Shown piece after piece: positions 11,007 to 21,394 of a stretch of DNA of 64,000 nucleotides (the first letter of the stretch is position 1; each line of letters opens with the position of its first letter). Origin of the DNA: Martensiomyces pterosporus (Eukaryota > Kickxellomycota > Kickxellomycetes > Kickxellales > Kickxellaceae); NCBI GenBank assembly GCA_025201845.1, contig MU603937.1, forward strand, positions 178,854 through 242,853, written 5' to 3'. The notes beneath the pieces were generated by a model. That model made no database searches, was not told the origin of the DNA, and saw only the letters and a list, made by a program, of their open reading frames with translations. A program made the position numbers and the translations under genes.

Positions 11007-11032
11007 AAACATGCAAACATGCAAACATGCAA
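11007..11032. repeat. Three tandem AAACATGC units
   Basis: Exact 8-nt unit repeated three times in gene-free DNA. Confidence 0.8.
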
Positions 11033-11326
11033 GACTGCCCAGAATGCCGAAGCAGAGATGCACGATGCTTGTTGTGTCGCCGCTGTCCTATCTCCTTTCT
11101 CTCTCCGTGCTTCCGCTAGCATTGTTTGCCAGAGAAAACTCTTTTTATGCGTCGATTCATATCGTGACACTTCATAGTTCAAACATCCACACCACCAGCA
11201 TTCTTTGCTGCTTGCTCCATTATAAGGAACCCAACTGCCCTATTGCTTTCCCACTACCAGATAAGAAACGCTCCTCAGCCGTAGCAATTCTTTCTATCCA
11301 CTACTTTCTGTTTGTCTGCCTACATA

Positions 11327-11370
11327 GCATGCATACGCATACGCATACGCATACGCACACACATACATAG
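11327..11370. repeat. CATACG / CA microsatellite
   Basis: About five CATACG-type units running into a short CACACA tract. Confidence 0.85.
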
Positions 11371-12239
11371 TGCCATTCAGCAGCAGGCAGCAGGAGCACC
11401 CCAGAGTGAGCCCCATGGACATGCGCGCACACACACATCCTGATGCGCTACCTCCACTTCTTCGCCTTGAAATCCAGGCACAGCACTCCATTTTCTCTCT
11501 TGCTTGCCTTCACAGCCACACATGTGCTGGAGAGGGCTAGAGGGACTTGTGTGCAAGAAGCAGATAAGCACAAAGGAGAACAGAAGTAGGGGGAGAGAAT
11601 ATGCGATGACCCCGCTGCAGCCCTTGTCTCTATTCTCACTGACGCTGCGACCCCGGGTGTGCACAGTGCTGCATGGGCACAGGCATCCAAGGGCAATCCG
11701 CATATTCGGATGTATGCATACTCCACTCTGCTGCTGCCAACCACGCCCCTTCACTTCTACATGCATCGACGCCAAAAAGTACCCACACCCCGCCATTCGA
11801 TATTCCTTATGGATGTAGTGCAAATGGAGGTGGGGGGTGGGCATGCGGCCTGGTGACTTGGTCGGAGGGCGCTTGCTCAAGCGGTGCATACGCACCAGCT
11901 GCTGCTGCCTAAGGAAAAAAACCTATGTGTTTGAGCGGAGATCAGGGAGGGCAGGTAGAGAGAGGCAAAACAAAGCAGACATGGGCAGGCACAGGCAGCA
12001 GCAAAGCGCATTGTGAGACACAACAAACACGCATTTGCAACGAGTCATGTGTGGACAAGGTGCCCGCAAAATAAGCGGATTGTAGCAGCGAGTTTTCCGC
12101 CCCCTCTCTGCTAAATGTGCACAAACACTCATCTACATTCTGGCACAAAGAGCAAAACAGGGTGGGGAGGTGCTTCATGTGTGTGCTGTATATTTATAAA
12201 GTCGGGCTACAAAATGAGTGGGGGTGGGAGAGCACGCAC

Positions 12240-14958
12240 TTAGCAGACAGGGACGTTGACAGCAAGACCGCCCTGCGACGTCTCCTTGTACTTGCTCATC
12301 ATATCCTGGCCAGTCTGACGCATCGTCTCGATGACCTGGTCGAGGGTGACTCTGTGGCTGCCGTCGCCCTGAAGAGCCAGCTGCGCCGCAGTGACTGCCT
12401 TGACGGCACCCAGTGCATTGCGCTCAATGCAGGGGATCTGAACCAGACCATCGACGGGATCGCAGGTCAAACCAAGGTTGTGCTCCATGCCAATCTCAGC
12501 GGCGTTTTCGACCTGCGAGGGAGTGCCGCCCATGACAGCTGCAAACGCCGCCGCACTCATGCTGCAAGCAACGCCGACCTCGCCCTGGCAGCCCATCTCA
12601 GCGGCACTAATAGAGGCTCCGCGCTTGTACAGCATGCCGATGGCAGCAGAGGTGAAGAGGAACTCGAGGATGTCGCGCGACGGGTCTTCGCTGAGGAACT
12701 CCAAGTGGTACTTGAGCACAGCAGGGATGACGCCGGCAGCGCCGTTGGTAGGCGCAGTGACGACACGGCCTCCAGCAGCGTTCTCCTCGTTGACCGCAAT
12801 GGCGTAGACCGAAAGGTAGTCGAGCTGAGGAAGCACGGGGCGGCGAGCACGCTGGCGACGCTTGAAGACGCCTGAAAGCTCGTTTCGCTGAGTGTTGGTC
12901 AGCGATGTGCCGAGCAAGGAAGAGGCCGAGAACGCACCTGTCCCATCCTCGGACCCACCAGCAGCAGCGCCATTGTCGCCCTCTGCAGCAACCTGTGCGC
13001 CACCGCCTCCGGGGAGCGAGGGGCTCTGAGATGAAGCCAGCAAGCCTTGGCCGGCCGAGCCATAGATACCGCGCATCAGGTTCTGGTACAGGTGGGGCGC
13101 GCGGCGGTGCACGTTGAGGCGTCCGGGAAGCTTGCGCTCGGTCGACAGGCACCCGCGGCGAATCGAGTCGTCCATGACGTTCCAGATGCGGTAGGCTGCG
13201 TCGATGACCTCCTCGCGGCTGCGCCACTGGAGCTCGTTGAGGAAGACGACTTCGGCGATCGAGAGCTGCTCACGCTCGCACAGCTCAATCAGGTCCTTGC
13301 TGGTCCTGAACGGGAGCGCTGCGGTGACCAGATCCTGCATGGTGCGCTCATCCAGCTGGGCTGTCTGGGCAGATGGCTCGGCGGCGCCAGCGTCCGCCGA
13401 AGCAGCAGGCGGCGAATCTGCAGCCGACGACGATACGTGGTGGGAGTCGCGAGAGTTGGTGTCACGGTAGAACACATTCTCGCCATGCGCAACCTGGGTC
13501 TTTTCGTTCACAACGAACCCACCGCCGATGCTAAAGTACTCGTTGGTGGCAAGCATGTCGCCCTGGGCATCAAACACAGTAAAGCGCATGCCATTGGGGT
13601 GCTGGGGCAGGGACTCGTAGTAGTGCAGGGTCATATCCTTGTCAGGGTTGAACTTTATGCGGTGCGAGCCGTTCAGGGTAATCGTGTTGGTCTCGTGCAT
13701 TGCCTCGACTCGTGGGATGATGGTCTCGGTGGGGACAGTCTCGGGGAGCTCGCCCTCAAGGCCCATCAGCGTGGCATTGGGTGTGCCGTGGCCAATGCCG
13801 GTCAGTGCGAGCGAGCCGTACAGGTCGACCTTGATGCTGGCAACGCTGTCCAGGACCTTGTGGTCCACCAGGTCCTGCACGAAAATTTTTCCGGCTCTCA
13901 TGGGGCCAACCGTGTGGCTACACCGCAGAGCAAAATTGGGGGGGGGGTGCAAATGAGAGTGGATGCGGATCAATATTGGCAGTGAGATGGTGCTGGTGGT
14001 GAGCAGGCTAAGCGTCAATCATCTGCGCACGCGAGCGTGCTCTTTGGCAATGGCCCGAGGAGAGGGACGGCGTGGGGCGGGGCAGCCAGCACATCCCCCC
14101 GAGGAACAAAAGGGCCACAGCCCCTCTGTGGTCGCTCAGTTGACTAGTGCGGATCGGCACACCAGATGGATGAGTGCGCGGGGCGAGTAGGCGTGGAAAG
14201 GGCTGGAGGCTGGGGGCGTGGCCAGATTCCCACGCGTGCGCCTGGCAGACAGGCGCAGGAAAAGTGCAAATAGCGCGCGAGAATGGCGCCAGCAGTAGCA
14301 GCGGCAAAAGCGCGGGTGCGAAATGTGCAGACAATGCAGCTGTGCCGCGCTTATTTTCTCTATGCTGCAGCATCAGCTGTCCATGCCGCTCGCACCTGGT
14401 CTGTGCGCAGCTTTTCTGGCGCTGCCTTCCGTTCCGTGCCGTATGCGCTCCTTTACCAGGCCAAAGCAAGCGCACCACAGGGAGCAAGAGAAGAGCACAC
14501 AGATGACATGCAGGCGATACGCTGGTAAGATGGATGGCCATGTTGCGGCCCCCCATTCCCTCGCATTGATAATTTGGACATGCAGCAAGAAACAGGGCAA
14601 TGGAGCTCGTTTGGTGAAGCACGTACCTTGATGAGGGCCCCACGCCGATGGAAAACAGGTCGAAGGTGCTGACAACGGCGTGGTGCGTGGAGTCGTGCTC
14701 GGCCGACTTGTCCGACGCTGCTGCCCCCTCCTCGCTGCCTTTGTTTGAGCGCTGGGGCTCTGCCTGGGGCGCAGCAGACGCTGTTGCAAGGCCCCTGCGA
14801 GCTGCTTTGGAGGCGCTGTATGATTGTGCGCGCTGTGCGCCGGCCGAGAGCCTTCCCCGCAGAGTGGCGGCGCCGAAGAGGCTGTGGATGCGCCGTGCCG
14901 GCGACAGTCGCGCAGCAGCGGCGAGGTTGCGAGTGAGCAGACGTGCCGAAGAGCTCAT
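12240..14958 (-). CDS. Mitochondrially targeted iron-sulfur L-serine dehydratase
   Basis: Deaminates L-serine to pyruvate and ammonia with a [4Fe-4S] cluster in place of pyridoxal phosphate. Minus-strand exons 14627-14958 and 12240-13917 give 669 residues; the junction falls inside the conserved GPSSSHTVGPM motif, with its codon AG|C split by the intron. N-terminal markers are [12 protein letters not shown] and HPNGMRF; C-terminal markers are [38 protein letters not shown]. Cluster Cys are about 554, 596 and 607. The protein ends exactly on a Cys (NVPVC), matching the terminal Cys that caps the cluster in the Legionella type 2 enzyme. Residues 1-60 are rich in Arg, Ala and Ser with no acids, a clear mitochondrial presequence. 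Two low-complexity insertions (about 270-300 and 385-425) separate the beta and alpha parts, which are fused as in bacterial SdaA. Most fungi use PLP-type enzymes, so this family member is notable. Confidence 0.92.
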
Positions 14959-15718
14959 TGTTGCCGCTGTGTATGTCTGTCGAGAAGCTGTGAAAGCAGA
15001 GAGAGGGGCTTGCGGACAGCCAGGCCAGAAAGGAGAATGCCAGCGGGTTGCCGTGGTATATACAAGTAGCAGGAGGAGACTGAGAGATGAGAGATCCCTG
15101 GGCGAAGACGGGCGCTTGGTGGTTTTTCTGTTGAGCTGCTGAGGACTGCTGCTCTCCCTCCCCCAGCAAGGCGCCCAATTTATAGGCAGGCAAGTGGTTT
15201 CTTGCGCTGGTGCCTGCCCCAGTGCATGCTGTGCCTTTTTGCGTGGCGGTGGGGACGAAGCGGGTCGCGCGGGGCGTTTCCATCTCTGCTCCCTGCAAGG
15301 CAGCAGCCTGCGTGTGAGCGGGTGGTTTTTTTTTTTTTTTTTCGCTGGCTGTTTTTTCCGCTGAACCGAAAGTTTTGTTTTTGCGCAACAGAGCGACGCT
15401 GGCGCGGTGGAACGGAAATTAGCGCATGGAGAGAGGAGAGTGGGCAGCGGGGGGCTGCACGCTCAGCGGGTAGGCTGCCCCCACCCCCTCCGCCCTCTCG
15501 TCTGCTCAGGATTGATAGTCGGGTTTTGTGTGCACGAGGCCTAGAATCCAACCAGTTTGCACAGGAATGGAAGGGGCTCTGAGAAATGCCGCTGCGCGTT
15601 GCCGACTTGCTGGCTCTTGCTGACTGCCCTTCTTTCGCTGTGCTGTCTCTCTAGCTACACGCACCTGCTCTTCCTATATTCAGACACCCGCCAAACCCCG
15701 CCTACAGACAAGCAAACG
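14959..15718. other. Divergent intergenic region between serine dehydratase and Sec1-like genes
   Basis: About 760 bases holding both promoters. Contains a 17-nt T-run at 15326-15342 and CT-rich sequence near 15620-15700 just before the Sec1 ATG. I see no exon. Confidence 0.5.
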
Positions 15719-18700
15719 ATGGATTCGTCGGACGAACAGCCGCGCTCGATGATTGAGCTGCTGAGAAAGAGTATGTGCTTGCAGCTGGCGGCTGTGGCTT
15801 CCTAAAGCAGAGAGTGGCTTCGCAGATGAACAGCACGCCTCCCCCACCGTCTCCAGGGCTATGCAGATGCCCATGTGCCGCTGCGGAGCAGCAGAAGCAG
15901 CAGCGCACAGCCCTGTCCGCGGAGCTGATCCGCTAGCAAGGGCAATGCGATGAAAAGGCGGCGGGGGCAAAGCCAAGAGTGTGGCCGGGCTTTCTCCTGG
16001 GCGTGCACATGGAGACAGGGCTGGTGGTGGCTATCGGCTGTGATCTTGGCCTTGCTGAAAATCAGGCATGCGTGTTCCGAATACCCGGCTGTGAGCCACA
16101 TGCTTATTGATTTTGTATCTTTCCAATGCCTGTGACTCCCTTCTAGCCATCATCGATGCTATCGCGGCGATCAAGACGTCAAGCAGGTGGCGAGTTGTTG
16201 TGGTCGACCGACCCTCGCTCAAAATAATTTCGTCGGTTCTGAAGATGCCTGCTGTTCTGGACCAAAACGTCGTAGGTAAGGATTGGGGGTTTTGTTTTTG
16301 GCAGGGCCAGCCTCATAGTAGCCCACGGGTGGTACACAGCCAGGCAGACCCCTTAGGCATTTCACAGCGATACGTCGAATCTCTCCGTCTCCTTTCGATG
16401 ACTGTAGCCGTTCAGCTGATCACCAGGAGCAGACAGCCGTACCCGGATATGGATGCAATCTACATTCTCGTTCCCTGTGCCGACTCCATATCACGGGTGA
16501 TCAACGACTTCTCACATGGACAGGCTGCACAGGACAGGGAGCAGCGACATATGTACGCTCACGCCTACCTGCTCTTTACTGGAGGTAAGCAGCTAGCCGA
16601 TTCTGCCCGCCGCAAAGCATCAGTATGCTGCGGGTCGCATGCAAACGGCAGTCACATATCCACATGAAACTGCATCTAACATGGGTCCCCGAGTCCTCTT
16701 CTTCACGCCGTCTGCCCGTAGCCCTCTCCGATTCTCTCTTTGGACAGCTGAGCGCATCAGCAGCTGCACAGCACATAAGGGGAATCCGAGAGCTCTTCAT
16801 CGAGTACAATCGTAAGTAAAGCCACCTGCTTCGCAGGCGCCCATCTCCAGCCTCTAGCGATCGCTTGGCGTCTTCTGCTGAACACCTACCTCACTCGCCC
16901 ATATGCACTGGGGACTGTTTTCTCTTAGCTATTGAGTCGCGAGCATTCCTAACGGCACCCTCAGCAACGCCGTTTTACACACTGTACTCGGCGCATGCGG
17001 CTGACAGGCTGACAGCAGACCTGGATGCTGCTGCGGATCGATTGCTCAGCGTGATTGCGTCGCTACGTATAAAGCCGTACATCAGGTACTATCGCCCTGG
17101 CCTCAGCAGCGAGATATCGGTGACCGACATGGCAAGGCTGTCCCCGCATGTCGAGTGGGCTGGTGGGCCGCGCATTGCTGAGGCAATGGCCAACCGGCTC
17201 CAGCTCAAACTGGACGACTACTACTCGCACGAAAAGCGAAAGCTAGGCAAGAAGGTATGCACGAGCTGTTGAGTACGCCCCTCCTCCGCACTGCTGATAT
17301 CGGCTTTTCTCTCGCTAACCTCGCTAACCTCGCTAACCAGGCTGGAAACTGTAGGATGGACACCCTCCTGCTCTGTCGCCATCAGTGGTGATCATTCTGG
17401 ACAGATCGATTGACTTGTACGCGCCATTTATCCACGAGTTCACTTACCAGGCGATGGTCAGCGACTTGGTCGACTTGCAAGATGGCGAAAAGTACGTCTT
17501 TGACATTGAAACAAAGTCCGGCGAAAGGAGAAAGGTCGAGGCAGAGCTGACCGAGAGAGCAGATCCGCTGTGGGAAAAACTCCGCCACATGCATATAGCC
17601 GAGGCAACCCAGGCACTCACCGACAAGTTCAACAAGCTGATTGAGGAGCACGTCGGCATCACGGCAATTCAAGAAAAGTAAGTGCACAAAACACAAGGCA
17701 GGAGGCGAGGGCGATGCAGCGAGCAGCACAGAGCTCACAAACACTCATTCTCGCGGGTTTAATTCGTGGCTGTAGAAGCAAAACGCTGAGCCTGAGCGAG
17801 ATGAGGAGGGTCTTGTCGGAAATACCCGAGTTTAAGAAACTACAGGCATCGGTAAGTCAGCCGCTGGCTGTAATGCGCCCAGTCCAAAGACATGCTCAAA
17901 ATCGCCGCACTCCGTTTCCTCATGCTAATCCTCTATGGCTCCGGCTCTGCTTCCACATGAATATCGACATTGCCCTACGCTTCCCTCTTCGCTATTTGGT
18001 CAACCCATGCCAAGGAAACACTAGTATTCGTCGCACATCAGTATTGCCAACAGGTGCCTGAATACATTCCAAGAACACAAGATAGAGCTGGTGTCTGAAC
18101 TCGAGCAAGTAAGTGCAGCCTTGAAGCTGATGTTGGTAGCATGCATCCGTTGACGGGGGTGCAGGCATGCACAAGTAGCCTCAGCCACTCATTGCAGCGG
18201 CCTAAGCTTCGTTCATCTGCGTGTAGAGCATGGTGACGGGGGCGACTGGCGAGGGCGCGGCTGTGGACCGAATGACTATCGAAACCCAGCTTATAACGCT
18301 GTTGGACGACAAGGCAATAGAGTAAGGGCATAGCACAGGCTCTTCATCCCTGGTTGTGCCGTGCGATATCCAACTGTCAAGTGCGTGGCCAGAATGGCAT
18401 TTGCGCTTCCTCTCTATTGACAACTACTCTGTTCAAATGCATCTACCCGATTAGAGTCACAGACCGGATGCGGCTTCTTCTCCTGTACCTTGTATACGCT
18501 GATGGCGCGACAGACGTTGACCGCCGGCGCCTGCAAGAGGTTCCGCAGTGCCTGACAAAGCACGACAAGTGCGCAGCCATTAACTTGCGGGATCTTGGAA
18601 TTCAACCTGGCAAGGTAGGCAGGTCTGCTCAGTCAGCATCCACGCCAGCTCATCATGAACCTGTGCATGTCACTGATCTACTCTTGCCACATGTACTCGA

Positions 18701-19507
18701 TAGGAGCTGGAGGACGGCGAAGGTCCAGGGAAGCAAGCGCGCTACAAGTGGAACGCCTTGCACTCGGTGAGCAGTAGTCACTCGCTGGCCAGGTTTGTTC
18801 CAGCGGTGAAGAGGATTCTTCAGGTGAGTGCTGCTCCTTGGCCGAGACTGACAGGATTTCGTATATGCGCATGCATGGAGCATGCATACTAAAGCCCCAT
18901 GCATGGGAGAGCTGGAGTTGTAGGATCAGATTGGGGGCACCTTGGACACCGAATCGTTCCCCTGGGAAAAACACGGGCCGCCGGCGAATTTGCCAAAGAG
19001 CATTCTCAACATAAACGCAACATCGCTTAGAAGGTAAGCGCCCCCGCATACGCGCAAGTGCACTTTCAAACAAAGGAAAGCTCATCACATGTACTGATAG
19101 CGAGAAACACCACGCCACCGTAGGCGCAAAAGAGGGTGGGAGGAAGGACAGCAGAGGGCCAAGGTAAGCTTTATTGCTGAGTCCACTCTAGCTGCTGGGC
19201 TTGGTCGATTTAGAGGCAAAGAAAAAAAAAAGAAAGGAGGTGTGAGGCAGCAGCTAGCCAGCACCAAAGACAGGTATAAATACAAAACCCAGATGACGCG
19301 CACATTTGCACGGTATAGCACACAGCCACCAGAAAGGGGAAGGTTGTGGTCTACATCGCAGGCGGAATGACCCATTCAGAGATGCGCTCAGTGTACGAGC
19401 TGGCAAACGACTTTGACCGCGACATCTACATAGGCTCAACACACATCATCACGCCGCGCAAGTTCCTTGACGACCTGAAAACGCTGCACCACAGGATGCT
19501 CATGTAG
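15719..19507 (+). CDS. Sec1/Munc18 family protein, intron-rich paralogue (14 exons)
   Basis: SM protein that clamps exocytic SNAREs for vesicle fusion. Exons: 15719-15770, 16147-16275, 16408-16584, 16722-16811, 16929-17254, 17355-17677, 17776-17851, 18025-18108, 18227-18321, 18455-18614, 18704-18823, 18924-19033, 19101-19163 and 19333-19507; all junctions keep frame, giving 659 residues. Family landmarks are RWRVVVVDRPSLKIISSVLK near the N-terminus, VVIILDRSIDLYAPFIHEFTYQ in the middle, YSSHISIANRCLNTF, DRMRLLLLYLVYADG, and near the C-terminus YIAGGMTHSEMRSVYELAN then GSTHIITPRKFL. It ends soon after that motif, the usual size for Sec1. The intron before exon 6 has three copies of CTAACCTCG and two candidate acceptors 14 nt apart; only the downstream one keeps frame. 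The paralogue at 21395-24730 shares the first intron position and phase. The stop is 4 nt from that of the convergent F-box gene. Confidence 0.9.
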
Positions 19508-19511
19508 GGCG

Positions 19512-20705
19512 CTATCGCCTAGGCTGCTCAGTTCGGCTGATAACCAGCTGTGCAAAGATGGCGGCGACAAGAATGAGAAACATCACTAGAAATGCAGTTT
19601 CGTACCAGTGGAACACAGTCCATGGCTTCCAAGGTCGGTAAGCAGCACCAGGGTGCGAGCGCAAGTTGCGGATATGGCGAGGCTTTCTGCTGTGCCACTG
19701 CGCATCGGCTACATCGACAAAGTCAACCCAGCGCCGCCGCCGCGACCTCAGTCTTTCGTCAACTGGCTCCAGGCGTACAGAGCACAGAGCAAGGTTTGTT
19801 TTCCATTCGGGTGATGTGCTCTTGCACTCGACAAAGACATCCTCGAAGGGCGCAGTCACTGCAAGCGGCTTTGGGAGCACAAAGTCAAAGTAGTCGGATC
19901 CAAACTCTAGAAGGCTGGCGTTTCTTGGGAGATGCGCTTCAGCTACCTGTCCCAGCCCTGTCTCTGCCCGAAAGTTGATGTCAAATATGTGCTGGGCTCG
20001 GGGAAGGACAAACAGGCGCCAGATGGCGTTGTATGTGCCAGTGTGGACGCCCCTGAGTGTCCCCGAGACATGCAGCCAGCTCACGGCATTCAGCAGCGCA
20101 ACCCGGCCAAACACGCTCCGAGGATCCTCTGCTCGCGCCCAGTATGGCGCGCGGTTGTGTGCAATATCACATTCTTCAGAGATGTTGAGAATGAGGTGGT
20201 CTACGAACAGTGAGAGGAGATGGGGTAGTTTTGTTAGCGCTGCAGTAATCAGTTCCAATTTCGTTAGACGTAGCGCCATTCTGTGTCACGGCTTGCCGAT
20301 GTTCCCACGTACCATTCATATAGTATTCCTCTCGATACGTTGGCGCGCTGCCCTCTGGGTCGCGATGGAACCTCTTTCTGAACAGAAGCCTCCACAAATA
20401 GTCGTCCCTACTGATTGCGCGGAACTTGCGGTTGACCTATATTCTGTGCCAAGATGGCGTGTGGGACAATGCGGACATGCCAGGGATAAGCGCAGCTGTC
20501 TTGTCTGCTGTATAGCGACGCTAGCAGTGCGTGAGCCCTGTGCCAGCAGCCACGCTAGAGCACAGGGAAGAAAGCCTACCTGGGAGAAAGCGTGCAGGTC
20601 GTCGCCATTGCACCAAGCGAATACGGCAAATAGCACATCTTCCGGCAGTTTCTCGGATATGTCCCCAGAAGAGGGCGCTGGCAGAGTGGCTGTGGCACTA
20701 GACAT
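19512..20705 (-). CDS. F-box protein with C-terminal membrane anchor
   Basis: Minus-strand exons 20580-20705, 20313-20436 and 19512-20239 give 325 residues. The F-box lies at about residues 18-60: LPEDVLFAVFAWCNGDDLHAFSQ, then VNRKFRAISRDDYLWRLLFRKRF across the first splice. F-boxes bind Skp1, so this is a likely substrate adaptor of an SCF ubiquitin ligase. A single hydrophobic segment, ETAFLVMFLILVAAIFAQLVI (about 297-317), is followed by only eight residues, a tail-anchor arrangement that would put the F-box on the cytosolic face of a membrane. The central part (about 85-290), rich in Trp, Arg and His, matches nothing I recognise. Intron 2 ends at gattactgcag with a good CTAAC branch site. 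The substrate is unknown. Confidence 0.75.
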
Positions 20706-21394
20706 CGAGAATAGAGCCTGGCTCTTCACGCTGGTTGCGGTGTGGTGACGTGTGCCTTCCAGAGCGAGGACCAAAGCAAGAAAGAGCAAGTGTACCTGGA
20801 AAAGCCAGTGAAAAGGTATGGCAGAGGCGAACAGCAAGGAGCTGAAGAAGCGAGCAAGACGCCTGGTATTCAGAAAGCGACAGAAAGGCCTAAAGTAAGG
20901 AAACGGGCAGAGCCAAGAAATAGAGCGGCAGTAGAGAGCAAGGGGCCGTACAATAAAGGAGCGAAGGAGCAGCTGGACAGGCGCTGATGTCCGCGCAACC
21001 ATCGCAGCACTTGGCACGCAAGCAGGGGATGCGCACACCCGCGCCTGGTGGTGCTGCCTGTGGTGGTGTAGACGCCTGCAGGCCTTTCCAGATAGGCAAG
21101 GGGGAGACAGGAAGGGCGGAGCAGCAAAACCGCCCACAGCCGCGGAGTCGTGCAGCAGGGAGTGCTGTTGCTGGCTTTTCTCTTTCTCTTTCTCGCTGCC
21201 TATTATACAAAACCCTACTTGTAGCAGCCCTTCTCCGCTTACCTGCGTTGTTGCCAAATTCCCTGGTGCTCCAGCAAACTTGTATCAAGCGCTCTTGTAT
21301 TTATTTACTTTCTGTACTCGCCTCCTTTTTTTTGCCTGTAAAGCTAGCCCTTAGCCATCGCCTACCCCAGTACTTAGCACACCGCAAGACACAA
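20706..21394. other. Divergent region between F-box and second Sec1-like gene
   Basis: About 690 bases with promoters for both genes. CT-rich tracts (tctttctctttctc near 21180) precede the + strand gene. Open frames here continue antisense to the F-box leader and have no family features. Confidence 0.45.

Larger units (their letters stand above)
8186..12239. other. Gene-poor stretch of about 4 kb
   Basis: No exon with recognisable family features on either strand. Contents are a minus-strand frame at 10414-10857 (separate entry), an ATTT microsatellite at 9966-10005, an AAACATGC triplet repeat at 11007-11032, a CATACG/CA microsatellite at 11327-11370, and a TATTTATAAA-like stretch near 12188 that is probably 3' flank of the serine dehydratase gene. 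Long open frames on both strands are rich in Cys, His and Ser without domain character and look like chance. Confidence 0.5.

Noticed and set aside
13047..13985. 312-codon + strand open frame
   Set aside because: Antisense to the conserved serine dehydratase exon.
16721..16752. Acceptor at TTTGGACAG (16751) for exon 4 of the intron-rich Sec1-like gene
   Set aside because: It breaks the reading frame; the CCCGTAG acceptor at 16721 keeps frame and adds LSDSLFGQL, matching LPDTLFAML in the paralogue.
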